A stretch of DNA of 64,000 bases from positions 315,455,986 through 315,519,985 of the forward strand of contig CM068367.1 in assembly GCA_034769895.1 (NCBI GenBank). Reading direction: 5' to 3'. A program made the translations under genes and the position numbers. How positions within the stretch are numbered: position 1 is the first letter of the stretch; the number at the start of each line of letters is the position of its first letter. Positions 13,952 through 25,620 of the stretch are shown here, piece after piece. The notes under the pieces are model-generated. The model ran no database searches. It was not told the origin of the DNA and saw only the letters and a list, made by a program, of their open reading frames with translations. The stretch comes from Magicicada septendecula (taxonomy: Eukaryota > Arthropoda > Insecta > Hemiptera > Cicadidae).

Positions 13952-15012
13952 TAGGCTTGCCATAATTTTTTATTGAGCGACCGAGACACCTGTTTACCAG
14001 GGGGGGAGAGAATTAAAATATAAACATTACAGTGTTTATTACATTGCTATTTTATTGGGGTATATATAACGTATAAATATAATACTTAATACATAATAAA
14101 GTATAAATAAAAGAAAATATTGTGCAGTACTTTAAATTGCGTTCAACCAAAAAATTACTCATTACATTAAGAATCTGCAAGAAGTGTATAACTTGAACTT
14201 GTTTTTTAACCCAGATATATTTTTCATTCGAATGCACCTTTCTCACTATGTCCTTTTTGTTTTTTATTTTGTCAAAAAATTCATTACAACTAAGTCCAAA
14301 ATTTACTTTACACAGCATCAACGCACGCACTGTTGACTCCTGCATTAAAACTCTGTCATCTGCCCAACTGTTGTTCATCAATGAGACCACCCTCTACAGG
14401 AGCTGATGTTCCAGAAAGACAAAAGATGTACTCAATTATCAGTCCAAGATAGCACATTGTGATGTAATTTATTTATTTCAGTTTACCATGCTTATAACAG
14501 GGCATAATTAATTTCGTCTATAAGTTAGACTTATTTGAATCCCTTGCATACTTATGCAATCCAATATTAAATAATCCAACAGATTAAAGCTGCATCATTG
14601 GTGTTGAATGGCCACCATGAGCCACAGAAAATTCCGATCCATGCTTTTCACATTTAACCTTATCTTCGTATGTACCTTTTTTAGAAAAGCAAATTCACTT
14701 CGCAGGCTCTCAGTAAATTTATCATTTAGAACTATACTACAGTATAGATAAAACTAGGTGGAAGACTATACGAACACACTAACAAACAGCCAACTTGTCA
14801 CTGCTCATGAAACCAAGAAGACATGGGCACATGGGCAGTGAGTGAGTAAAACGAAGTTTACTCCTCCTCTAACTTACCGCATTGAACTCGCCCATTATTT
14901 TTTCTAGGAACCAAATCCACTGACTGGGACACTTCGGCAACCGGGCGGGACACCGGAGCTGCACTCTGAAACTGGGACTGTGCTGGTCAAACCAGGATGT
15001 ATAACAAGCCTA
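13952..15012 (-). mobile_element. hAT-type DNA transposon, internally deleted, 8-bp TSD
   Basis: It starts TAGGCTTGCCATAA and ends with the complement CAAGCCTA. Flanks are ATAATAAC (13944-13951) and ATAATAGC (15013-15020), seven of eight identical, and 8-bp duplications are the hAT hallmark. The subterminal region near 14975 (CTGGTTTGACCAGCACAGTC on the minus strand) resembles ends of insect hAT elements. At 1,061 bp it holds only a transposase tail and is non-autonomous. It disrupts Penelope copy 3. Confidence 0.7.
14052..14390 (-). pseudogene. hAT transposase C-terminal fragment
   Basis: The first 65 or so residues (SLMNNSWADDRVLMQEST, LSCNEFFDKIKNKKDIVRKV, HSNEKYIWVKK) read like the C-terminal dimerisation region of hAT/ZBED-type transposases, where a Leu-Ser-Cys-x-x-Phe-Phe block is followed by HSxEKY. 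The remaining residues are low-complexity and likely past the true end. The catalytic domain and BED finger are absent. Its position inside an element with hAT-type ends and duplication supports the call; the family match is by eye only. Confidence 0.5.
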
Positions 15013-15640
15013 ATAATAGCAACATCAAAAATTCATCAAAATTAATAATAAACAAACTAGAACAAACAAATATAAATGAACATACATTCTTCACATCATA
15101 TGATATCACCAAGATACAATATCATAGAAGAAATAATAAACATAATATCAACATAATGCTTCCAATTATGTAAACCAAATAGTAAACCAAAACTATTTTG
15201 GATTTAATAATGAAATTTATCAACAACAAAAAGGATCAACGATGTGGTCCTTGGTAAATTTCTTTGTTTACCAACTTTCTTTGGTAAATAACTTTTACCA
15301 AGTACAATTGCAGAAATATTCTTACACCACACTAACATCATGATTCATAAAATTATAAACCATTAGACCCAAATGGCTTATCTATAAGATGTGTTGATGT
15401 AGCCTATGTGTTTCTAACAGCAGAAATATAAATGCACATGAAGTATTGAAACACCCTTACAACATTCATTTCACAGAAGAAAAAGATAACAAAATCAATT
15501 ACTTGAATGTAACTGTTTCAAGAAACAACAACCAATTACATGAAACAATATACAGAAAACCAATCTGCATTAACCTTACCATACCTAACAATTAAAACCA
15601 TCCACCCAACAAAAAACTGCAACTTTCCATTCACTCTTCA
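15013..15640 (+). pseudogene. Penelope RT remnant (copy 3)
   Basis: Short readable stretches in shifting frames: FFTSYDITK near 15098, QNYFGFNNEIYQQQKG near 15190-15240, KINYLNVTVSRNNNQLHE near 15495 and TIYRKPICINLTIPNN near 15548-15595. Each has a counterpart in the same order in copies 1 and 2. The YVDD motif region is not readable. It diverges enough from the other two copies to be a separate subfamily. Confidence 0.65.
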
Positions 15641-15899
15641 ATAGAATGTACCAAATACCCCTACTCACACAGTAAAAAAAAACAAATATAATATAAATAA
15701 TGATAGCATGTTTAAGAACTGGTCAGAAATAATCACACACAAATAATAATAATAATAATAATAACAAAAACAATGGATGACATTCACATTCATAAACAGC
15801 ACAAACACCATGACAAAACTTTTTAAAATACAGTAATAAAAATAGTTTGCAAAACAAACAAAAACAATATACTAATACTAAATAATTCACACAATAAAG

Positions 15900-15977
15900 A
15901 TGATGCACTGAACGATGGAATATACAAAACAGAATGCAAAGATTGTAACAAATTTTACCAAGGCCAGACGAAATAAC
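15900..15977 (+). pseudogene. GIY-YIG endonuclease remnant (copy 3)
   Basis: The frame reads DDALNDGIYKTECKDCNKFY and then QGQT before a stop. GIY, the CxxC pair and the FY(I)GQT segment match the nuclease of copy 2, with Ile replaced by Gln in the YIG half. Downstream is a poly-A-like tract and then the CA microsatellite. Confidence 0.7.
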
Positions 15978-16044
15978 AATTTAAAAAAAAAAAAGTTATT
16001 CTGGACACCTAAATGCATACAAAAAACCAAATATTTCAAAATCC

Positions 16045-16049
<5 letters not shown>

Positions 16050-16131
<82 letters not shown>
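16050..16131 (+). repeat. (AC)41 microsatellite
   Basis: A pure dinucleotide tract shortly after the Penelope remnant. Thr-His and Cys-Val frames on either strand derive from it. Confidence 0.96.
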
Positions 16132-16133
<2 letters not shown>

Positions 16134-16309
16134 CTGTATGTGAATTCCATCAGTTTCATAAAAAAGAAGAAGTATCAGTAATCATATTTAATTCATATAG
16201 TGTGAATTTAAATACCAGTATTTAAAATGCATTCAAAGTTATTCAATAGCTGTAAATCTGATTTATTTTTTAATTCATGCCTTCAACTTCTTTTTCTTCT
16301 TCCAAAGGG

Positions 16310-16540
16310 CTACAGCTCTGCATGCACCTTGTCTTCCTGTACTATTCATCTCTACTCACTTCTTTCTCCTGCTAGATGTCTCCAATTCCTGATTCCTATC
16401 CTTCCTAAATCTGCTTCTATCTCCTTCACCAATCGCCTTCTTGGCTCACTCCTACCACTTCACCATATGGGATTCTCTTTGGTTCCTGTCTTGACTCATT
16501 TTCTCCTTATGCCCTAACCAGCCAATTCTTCTGAACTTCA
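16310..16540 (-). pseudogene. RTE-type LINE, C-terminal fragment
   Basis: Minus-strand frames give FRRIGWLGHKEKMSQDRN, then RRRLVKEIEADLGRIGIRN, NWRHLAGERSE and finally VQEDKVHAEL with a stop at 16310-16312. The order matches the tail of the LINE at 57842-59036 (NRLGWAGHVQRMAEDR, GRPRTRWLDQVGKEAVRLG, TLAGSRDQWGR). At least two stops and one frameshift interrupt it. Only the region after the RT domain remains, as expected for a 5'-truncated LINE. Confidence 0.75.
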
Positions 16541-19346
16541 TAAATCATACTATATCTCCTCCTTCAGGTATAGTATAACAACATTTCATATATTTTCTAA
16601 ATTTCTGAAAGACTATTCCCAGTTTTCATGAAATCAAATTACTTCTTTCATTTGTTTTACTCTGCAGAGAAACTACATTCTTTAAACAGTTTATATTCAA
16701 TTTGTTAAAAGTATATTAATAAAATATATATCTTTGTAACTATATCTGGTAATGATAAAATCGTTGCAAGAAATTATACAAGTACCTTTGGCTCAATTTT
16801 CATTACAAGTTTATCTGCAAGCAATAGAACATCTACAAGTCATAATATCAAGCAAAATTACTAAAGATGGTTCTTAACATTGTTCCCCTTCTACATACCT
16901 TCTTGACTGAGGTTTGCCTGGTTATCATGATAGCTCTATCTTGGTGCTACACAAATACTTTAATGTACTATTACCAGACCATCATCTGGTGTTTTTGTCT
17001 AGTAATTCACACCAACAAATATGAAGCCATCTAGAGAAGTATTACAATTACTGATTAACAACATATCGTCTTACATTAGTAAGATTACTTTTAATCTTAA
17101 TTCTATTACTCAAATGTATTATTACTAATGTGAGTCACTTTTATTTTCTAATCTAAGTTATTTTTAGTTTATTTTGGTTTCTAAAGCAAAATGGGATTAC
17201 ACAAAATTATGGCCCAGTATCTAATAATATAGCTCAAAATGGTTTGGCAACTGTTAACGTAAACTTTGAGACATAAGTACTGGTAGTAGAAGTTACTTAA
17301 GTTTCACATTTGTTATAAGCCAATAACACTGTACATTCTACTACTGTAGTTAAAGTTTCAAAATTACTAACCCTGTTTAGTTGATTAACCTAACGTCTAA
17401 ACTACAGGTTGCTAACATACAGGTTGTTGATTACACACACATTTACTTTAGTTGTACTATTTTATAACATTTTAATAATTATAATAAGATAAAAAAAGGC
17501 AGAGTAAGTGAAGAAAATCATTATTGTTGCTAAATAATTTATCATGTAAATATATGACTGACTCTGATTTTCTAGAAGTTAATAACATTTAACAGCATCT
17601 ATTCAAACCACATGAATTATATAGTGTTTTTATCTTCACTGGAAAACCACCTTTTTAAAATGTCTTATATTTTCATTTCCACCTTATTTAAAACTTGCCA
17701 CATTTTTAAATATATTATTTCTGTGCAAACTTTCTTCTTATTATGTATACAGTTATTAAGAAAAGGATATGGTTAGATGGACTGTCCCGCATATGGTTAT
17801 GTATTTTTTAAATTCGCATAATTTATTCAAAAAACATAATTCAAGAGTCCACATTTTTTTATTAATTCCTTAAATAATGTGCTGTATAGTGTCAAAAGTG
17901 ACCTGCATTTTTTATTCAATTAAGTAACTGTTCTTCACTTGAATTTATGTAGCAATTGAAGTGTTCGTGAAACTATAGGCCTACTATTTAAATCTGCAGC
18001 TTAGTTTTACCTCAAGGCAATGACTTAATGAAAGTTTATGTTTTATTATGAACAGAAAATGCAAAACACATGAGAGCATAGTATATTTTGGCCTGCCAGT
18101 GTTTTAAATACTTTTTTAATATATGTCTCAAAAAAAGTGTATGACTTAATAGCTTGCCAAACTGAAAATATAAATAAATAATATAGTATATTATAATAAT
18201 ATAATACAAATGGTGTTTACAGAATATATGTCAAAAAAAACTTTTTTTACTGATACATTCTTTCTAAAAATTATATTTATTTATCAAATTGTGCTCAGCT
18301 CATCCCTAAATGAATATGTTTGAATATATAATGCTCCTGAATATACCAACAAAACACTTGTATGTGAAGTACTAACTGTGGCATGAAATTCTAGTTTAAT
18401 GGAAAATTCCAATAAAAATTAAACTGACTTCATGTTTCATAGGCATGCTAAAGTTAAATATTTATTGATCTCACTACCACACTAATGGCATAAAAAACTT
18501 TGATGAATGATAACATGATAATTTAAATAAGTTAACTACCCTACAAGCACACAGCAGGAACTGTTGTTTGCAATACTTTTGGTAAATGTACATATTCAGT
18601 TTTTACTAAAATTTGGGTTAAAAAATCTTTTTCACAGCATATACCAAGAGTACACTGTACACCTATTTATTTGACTTAATTTAATGTGTAATACAATATG
18701 CTGCGAAAATCTATTGAAACTCAATGTAATATGTGCTATGGTGTGTGAGGTATGTTGATGTAGTGCGGAACATAAGAAAATAAGTACGTAGCTTGTATAC
18801 AATATAGATACAGGTAAGTACCAGTCTTATATAATGAAGAACAAGAAGGCAACATTTGTAACATTTGTTAACTTGTAAAGAGCATGATCCTTGGCTTTGA
18901 GTTTTCTAAAAAGGGCAGTTCATAGTAAATGGAATACATCCATATCATAATATTTTCAATAACTTCTACATCCACCTATCTAAATGAAATGCTCACATAA
19001 AGCCTTCATTGTATGTTCCTCTAGTACGTATACTCATAGATTGTATCACCAATATTTTGAAAAATTATGTAGCCTCCACAACACATTTTAACAATCTTTC
19101 CCTATAGAGTTAGAATGTTTGCAAGTTTTCTCTCAAAATATCAGTATTTCCCAGTTTAGTTATTATGAAACCAAATGATGAATACTAGAGACAATCAAAA
19201 TAATAACACAGGTAGCGTGCTATATAATGGAGCCATCATACTAATTGTCTGAACAAATACTATACTATAAATTTCCCCTCCCTGAAATCATGATAACTCA
19301 GAAATTTGAAAGACATGTTTGAATTGGTATCCAAGTCACTTATTGA
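16541..19346. other. Non-coding, AT-rich, nothing recognised
   Basis: About 2.8 kb without a coding signature, repeat partner or RNA gene that I can identify. Confidence 0.45.
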
Positions 19347-19540
19347 CAAAATCTGTATAATATTTACCTTATTTCTTCCGTCGTGTGACTTCGTGTTCCC
19401 TTTCGATTTGATTAACGCGTTTCAAAACATATGTTTCGTCTTCAGAAATAAATAATAATTCACTCTTAGCGAGGTCGTTACATATTAAAATTCCAAATAT
19501 TGGAAAACGATTCCACACATATCCGCATTACATGAGTGCG
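19347..19540 (-). repeat. Left inverted terminal arm of Penelope copy 2
   Basis: It is the reverse complement of the right arm. On the minus strand 19412-19445 reads CTGAAGA, one base, a GAAAC-ATAT-GTTTT stem, then GAAACGCG, which is hammerhead-like. Confidence 0.8.
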
Positions 19541-20153
19541 TAACGTGAATGTTACATTACCCCCTAATTATAAATTGGCCTCCTTTGACATTATCAACTT
19601 GTATACTAACATACCAGTTAGGGAAACGCTGCAGATTCTAAGGAATAACTTGTCTGAAAGTAACAAATTAAACGACCAAATGATAGAAGAGCTAATGGGC
19701 CTACTTGAAGTCATTTTAGGACAAAATTATTTTACTTTCAATGACCAATTTTACAGTCAACGTGATGGTTTAGCAATGGGCTCGCCGCTGTCTGGTTTGC
19801 TTGCTGACATTTATTTGAATTTCTATGAAAACACATTTATGTTTTGTAACAACATTCACAAAAATAACATCATATTTTATGCACGTTATGTTGATGACAC
19901 ATTTATAATACATAAAGGTACTTTGCGACAGATTGAAAATTTTAAAAACTTTATGAATAATATAAATAAAAACATTCAGTTCACTCTTGAGACTGAAACA
20001 AATAATAAATTAAACTATTTGGACTTAACAGTTACTAAACACATTGATAAACTGAAATTAAATATCTATAGAAAACCAACCACCACCGATGTAACCATAC
20101 CTGTCGACTCACATCACCCCTTTTCGCAAAAAAAAAAAAATTGCAGCCTTTAA
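19536..20153 (+). pseudogene. Penelope reverse transcriptase, 5'-truncated (copy 2)
   Basis: The 205-codon frame runs from PPNYKLASFDIINLYTNI through QNYFTFNDQFYSQRDG, GLAMGSPLSGLLADIYL and YARYVDDTFIIHK (catalytic YVDD) to the thumb segment YLDLTVTKHIDKLK and YRKPTTTDVTIP. The ATG sits in the left arm and is not a natural start. The fingers region seen in copy 1 (TKADKGK, GLPKIHK) is missing. The frame ends at an A13 run (about 20129-20141), where copy 1 has only six A; slippage there shifts into the nuclease frame. Confidence 0.85.
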
Positions 20154-20185
20154 TTACTTTATATACAGACTTTTAACAGTACCTC

Positions 20186-20710
20186 TTGACGACGAGGATT
20201 TTAATAACAATAAAATACATAGCTCAAGCCAATGGCTACAATAGTTCCTTGATTGACAACCTCCTCAGAAAACAAAAGCACAAGCTATCTAAACCTTGTA
20301 TAGAAAAAGACACAAAAACCATTTTTATTTCAACGACGTACACCAACATAATGACAAAAATTTTAACTAGTGTGTTAAATAATAACAATAGAACCATAAT
20401 ATTTAAAACCAACAATAATCTTATGAACATACTCCGTAATAAAATAACTATCCCTTTAGAAAAGAAAACGGGGGTGTATAAATTATTGTGTGATGATTGT
20501 GAATGCTTTTATATCGGCCAGACAGGAAGGGGTTTCCAAAAACGTTTTATTGAACGCACACCAAAGCACGATCTGAAGGGTCAGACAACACTATCCAACA
20601 TAAAATCCAACTATGCATGTCACTTGATAAACGAAAATCATAAATATACAAGCTTTAATTCCAACTTGAAACCCATATTATATATTTTTGAAATAAAGGC
20701 ACTTACATGA
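20186..20710 (+). pseudogene. Penelope GIY-YIG endonuclease, best-preserved copy
   Basis: The first part covers the linker (YIAQANGYNSSLIDNLLRKQ, a basic CIEKDTKTIF stretch and TTYTNIMTKI). The nuclease then reads KKTGVYKLLCDDCECFYIGQ and TGRGFQKRFIERTPKH, with GVY and YIG strands, the CxxC pair and the conserved Arg and Glu in place. The frame stops at 20710. The expected tail (MNALEEFEIIECT) is one frame over from about 20708 to 20779, so a small indel truncates the end. It cannot be translated with RT because of the upstream A-run shift. Confidence 0.85.
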
Positions 20711-20876
20711 ACGCCTTGGAAGAATTCGAGATTATAGAGTGTACAATGACGTACACAGTCGTGACTTCGTGCTAAACGATCATTTAAATTTCAAATAAAA
20801 CCCGCTCTACGATACCGCAATAAACCTGTTTACACAATAGCTATTGATAGTCAGTGTCTGATCAGTCCGACTTGAG

Positions 20877-21069
20877 TGCGCACTCATGTAACCCGGATAT
20901 GTGTGGAATCATTTTCCAATATTTGCAATTTTAATATGTAACGACCTCGCTAAGAGTGAATTTTTATTTATTTCTGAAGACAAAACATATGTTTTGAAAC
21001 ACGTTAATCAAATCGAACGCAACACAAAGTCACACGATGGAAGAAATAAGGTAAATATTATACAGATTT
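20877..21069 (+). repeat. Right inverted terminal arm of Penelope copy 2
   Basis: Positions 20974-20999 read CTGAAGA, C, AAAAC-ATAT-GTTTT, GAAA, again hammerhead-like. The arm ends at CAGATTTTT. Confidence 0.8.
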
Positions 21070-21279
21070 TTAACTCAGAAATGATCATATTGAATATATG
21101 ACTCCAATTTTGATCATATCAGACGCCAAATTTGAATATATTAGTACAAATCTCTAAAAGATAATTTGTTAAGATTTTGAAGAAATTAGGCAAAAAAAAA
21201 AGGAAATTATGGAGTAAAGTTTGTGGTGGTGTTTAGATTAGTTTTGGTTTAGATCTCTTAAATTATTCCTTAGACTTTC

Positions 21280-21620
21280 ACCTTAGCTTGGTGCGAGCCA
21301 ATCATACACCATCTCTATTGTGATTGGTTGATGGTGTCATTTTTACCTGTACGTGGGACTTTGCTGAATTTATATGTACAGGTAGCATGGCAGGACAGCT
21401 TTAGTCTATACCACAGTACTGTGGGCCTGCACGTAGACACCCAAAGTGCAGAAATTTTATACCACTGATGATGGCAGCCAGTGGTGCTGCCAAAACGTTT
21501 GGTTTTGTTTTAAACCAGGGACCACGGCCAAACAGCCCGGATATCTTGCATAATTCACTAACAGATCTCTTTTTATGTAGATCTATTTGGAATATTACAT
21601 TCCTCTATGTACCAATTCTA
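21280..21620 (+). repeat. Probable Penelope-type terminal fragment with hammerhead-like hairpin
   Basis: Positions 21465-21497 read CTGATGA, T, GGCAGC-loop-GCTGCC, then AAAACG, the same layout as the Penelope arms but with the first G of GAAA changed to A. Upstream is a short foldback, ACCATCTCTATTGTGATTGG with TGATGGT. The plus frame at 21468-21668 spans the hairpin and is not considered coding. Confidence 0.4.
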
Positions 21621-22340
21621 TACTCATATAGTTGCAAACCAGTACATTCAGTGCATCTCTGTATGTAGTCTGAGTAAAATGTTCAGTTAGTTGTACTGTG
21701 TATCATTAAGACAGTTCTTTTCACAACTATTAATGTCTTATCTATTGAGTACAACTACAATTACTTTGTTCTACAAGTTTCACCTTGAACTGAGTATGTC
21801 AACATTGAATATACCCAGAATTTCACATTGGGGATTCAAAAAAAAGGGGTGGGGGTAATTATGATGGTCACCCATCTAACAAGATTTCTGTACATACAGG
21901 AAATTACTGATTATTGCTTGTTATCAGCTAAATAATATTTCTGCTTACCTTTACAGGACAATAAAATGGCACAGTATTAATGTTTTAGCTGACTGGGAAA
22001 TGCTAGAAGGGTAAACCCCCACACCCCTCTCTACCTATATCTACAGACCTACTGCAACGTTACAACAATTATACAAATATATTACCATGTACTCAACACA
22101 ACTAAATATGTATTACACCGGCCAGGTCGCAGGATTTTGTTTCTCGTCAAGTATATGTGGTTGCACAATAATTAAATAGTTTTGAAAGGGGAGTGAGATG
22201 TTGTTGACATGAAATAAATCATTTAAAATCGTTTCAAATAATCATTCTAAGATTTATTAATTAACAGAAAAAAAATATTTCAATATTAAATTTCAAACAT
22301 TAGACACATAACTATTTACCTTTATAAGTTTTACACATAT
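21621..22340. other. Non-coding, nothing recognised
   Basis: Unique-looking sequence between the Penelope fragment and the ACTG target site of element A. Confidence 0.4.
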
Positions 22341-22344
22341 ACTG

Positions 22345-25300
22345 TGTAACGCGTAATGACGTCCGTCTTTATTTAAGCCCCACTGTTGTGAGTCAATTTG
22401 TAACAAATTTACTTGGATTTGTTATATTTGTTTGTGTAAAAAAAAAATTTTGTTGTTTACATATATATATTTTTTTTTATTAAATTAATTAAATATTAAT
22501 TATTTAATTATGTTCTGTGGTGTTCCGAACTTCTGGTTATTTGTTTTAATTTAATTATGTCCTTTACTGTATTTGTAATTCCTTTCACCAGTTAATAAGA
22601 TTGTCTCCAATAACAATCGATAGGTGAACTTTCCTATTTGGAGGTTATCTTCCTTCTGGGTGGTGAAATTCTGGTAGTGATTGCTCAATTAAAAATATAT
22701 ATATTATACTAATTATTATAGGAATAAACAATATTCAATTTTATAGTAATTAATGAATTTTATTAACAAATGTTTATTTAATCGATTGATTGATGGATTC
22801 TCAGGGTATATCAATAGTGTTTACAATTATTTATTATCGGGTTCTTTTAACAGTTATTTCATAGATAGTCAGAGAAAAAGGGCAAAGTATGGAAAGTATA
22901 ACATTACAAAAATATATCAACTTAAAAATTAGAATACATATATGAAATTCAATATATAAGTGAGTATAGACATTTGCGAACCGTCCAGTCGAATAAGCAG
23001 TGTTGCACTGGACTGTGGGAAGAAAAATATGGCCGCCTCGAGTTCAGAAAGACGAATACACCTCGCTAATTCTGCGTCCAATAAAGGCTGCTTCTCCTGT
23101 GCTTTCTCGTTCCTGCTGTAGCGATTATCCCTTCTTGTGTTGGTGGAGTGTTCCTGGTTAAGTTTTAGTGTTCCACTTCAATAAAATGTGTTGTAATAGT
23201 TATTTTTCACTTTCATATGTTAGGTCGAGAATTGCACTGTTTGTTTCGTGATGCTGAATTAATGTTTAAATCGTTTAAATAGTGTATTCACTGTGTTCTG
23301 TTCTTGTTTGAAGTTATTTTAATGTTTGTTGGTGTTTGTTTCACTGAATTTACTATTTAAGTATAATTTTAGAAAACTAGCGTTTTTCACTTCAGGCTAG
23401 GCTTGTCGCTATATGCCATTTATGTCTCAGCTATTAGGTTAGAAATTGCTTAAGAGCTCGTGTCAAGTGTACTTCACAATATCTAATAATGAACTAACTT
23501 CCTTCGTCTTGTCCAAAAGTCTTAGCCAAATTAATATTAGCTATCCATTGTTTCAAAATTATTTTGCATCCTGTGCATGTGAGAATGTTACATTATATAA
23601 CGGATTATATTTTTGCTATTATTCAAATTTATTAACTACTAAATACATAATCTTCTTCTTCAGTTCATTCTGCTTGATTTGATACCAAATAAGATAGTTT
23701 AATTAAGTTTTTGAACTAAAATGATATATTTACTTCATTTTGAAAATTGTAAGTTTTAAAATTCACTTCCTGTCCTTTTTAAAAAATGTTGCCATTTTAC
23801 ATGTTATATTATTGATTGTCTTAAATCTCAGATTGATATAAAAGGTTTATCTTCCCTTAATTTCTTGTAATTAGATTAATTGGTTATCTTTTAAAATATT
23901 ATACATTAATATGTGACTCCCCTATCTAAATTTTCGGTTTTTACATTTGCATTTTTAACAATAATTCTTGCTATCTTTTTACAAAATCTTTCTTACTTAT
24001 ATCTCCAATTACATGACTCTATGACTGATTTACCTTATATAAATCCCATCAGTTTAATTGTTTTTCTGTACTTATTTCATCATTTTGATGCTGTTTAGTT
24101 TTAACATTTGGCCTAGATTTCTAACAGTTTTTATATACAAAGTTTTTAAATAATACATTTTGTTTATACCCTCTCTGACTTTCTATTCTATTATGACATT
24201 AATTAACATTTTCTTATTTTAACAAAAGAACAATTAGTATATAATTTATACTCTTAATTCATAATACATAATTGAAATTAACAATGGTGGTCTTTCAAAC
24301 TCAGACATTTTATAGTTAATTATTATTAGTAATTCAATAAATATTTTATAAATAAAGAATGTCATTTAATTCTGACATTTCAGTCTTGATTATAACTAGT
24401 AACTTATTCTAAATAAACAAAACATCTCTGTCCTTCCATCATATACTCTATTTCTTATACTAGGTTCTATTTTCAGTTTTAATCTGTTTTTGGATTTTGG
24501 GGTAATGATACTTTATCACTTCACTTTTTATATGGCCTACTCTTGTTTTATCTACTATCATTCTACTGAATGTTGTATATTAAGAGTGGCAGTTATTATT
24601 CAGAAACACCAGTATTATCTGTCATGATAATACTTTATTTAATATTATTCATGGACACAAATAAACACTTCAAAGTTTTATTATTTCACAATTTACTTTG
24701 TTTGTGAACTGCAATATTGACACATAAGGTTTATTTATTATAACACAAAAACTTGCACTGATCCCCTTTTCATTCTTGGATTTTATTTCTAAATAGTTTT
24801 ATAGTTTTATTAAAATCAAGAAATCTATTTATAGAAGATAATGAAGGATTGTTTTTTGGCATTATATAATTTTTCACATTGGTTCACTTTCAATTCTACT
24901 TTATACACTTTTGGCTTATATTTATTTTACATGGTTTCTAAATTTGATATTTTTTTATACTTTCATTTTATTTATTTTTATCACTTTCTTTTGGGGTTTG
25001 GGTTTTTTATAAGAGCACTCCTTCTTCTTGTGGATGCTGTCTTGTTCTGGTTTCTTCATTGATTTCTCCTATTCTTCTTGTTCCTTATAAAAGTATTTCT
25101 TTCACTTATTGTGGATGTTGTCATGTTTTGGGTTTCTTCCTTACCTACTCCTATTCTACCTGGGTATTACCTTTTTCTATATTTTTAGTTTTGCAGTTTA
25201 TTTTGATGATTCATCACTCATTGTAACATTGGTTTTAAATGAACTTTTACTTTAATCTATGATTATACTTCACGGTGGTTCTTAATTAATTTTTTATTTT

Positions 25301-25391
25301 ATTTTGCTTTCTCGGATTTTAAAAATGTTTTTATTTTATTTTTATGATCATTCTACCATTCAGAATTATTGGCATTATCTGTCATGCTACA
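22345..25391 (-). repeat. 3' LTR of element A
   Basis: This is the left copy of the 3-kb LTR, 3,047 bp, strongly T-rich on the plus strand. Its outer end TGTAAC (22345-22350) abuts the ACTG duplication. A PBS-like module (CCCCACTGTTGTGAGTCAAT, from about 22379) lies 35 bp inside that end. A GC-richer block around 22985-23170 may hold the promoter region. Plus-strand frames inside (23446-25062) are hydrophobic by-products of T-rich DNA. Confidence 0.9.
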
Positions 25392-25585
25392 GATTGCTCT
25401 CCTCCAGAAGTGATTATTTCAGACTTGATTATGGATGAAGTAATTGCTTATGAGAACTTTTTTATTTATTATTCTTCATTTTCCTCCCCATTTCTATATC
25501 GGCTTCTTCATACTTGAGCTTAATAAACTTTATAGTCTCTTATCTGACTTTGATTCTTCTTGGATAGTTCGTGTTTTCTGAGATA

Positions 25586-25620
<35 letters not shown>

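Larger units (their letters stand above)
13845..15990 (+). mobile_element. Penelope-like retroelement, copy 3 (different subfamily), split by a hAT element
   Basis: Plus-strand fragments align in order with copies 1 and 2. At 13860-13951 there is an RT N-terminal-like stretch (SKIITQKIKNANLT). From 15013 the RT continues with FFTSYDI (compare LASFDII), QNYFGFNNEIYQQQKG (compare QNYFTFNDQFYSQRDG), then INYLNVTVSRNN and IYRKP. At 15905-15977 is a GIY-YIG remnant. The hAT element at 13952-15012 separates the first part from the rest and is flanked by its own 8-bp duplication, so it inserted into this copy. Many stops; inactive. Confidence 0.7.
19347..21069 (+). mobile_element. Penelope-like retroelement, copy 2, 5'-truncated with inverted terminal arms
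   Basis: The left arm (19347-about 19540) and right arm (about 20877-21069) are inverted copies sharing AATCTGTATAATATTTACC, the hammerhead-like hairpin and TAACGACCTCGCTAAGAGTG. Between them lie an RT lacking its N-terminal third and a complete GIY-YIG nuclease. The RT joins the left arm abruptly. This matches known Penelope biology, in which terminal repeats may be inverted and the insert 5'-truncated. It is close to copy 1 in sequence. Confidence 0.85.

Noticed and set aside
16227-16517. 96-residue plus frame (Ser/Leu-rich)
   Set aside because: It is the complement of a LINE C-terminal fragment that is convincing on the minus strand.
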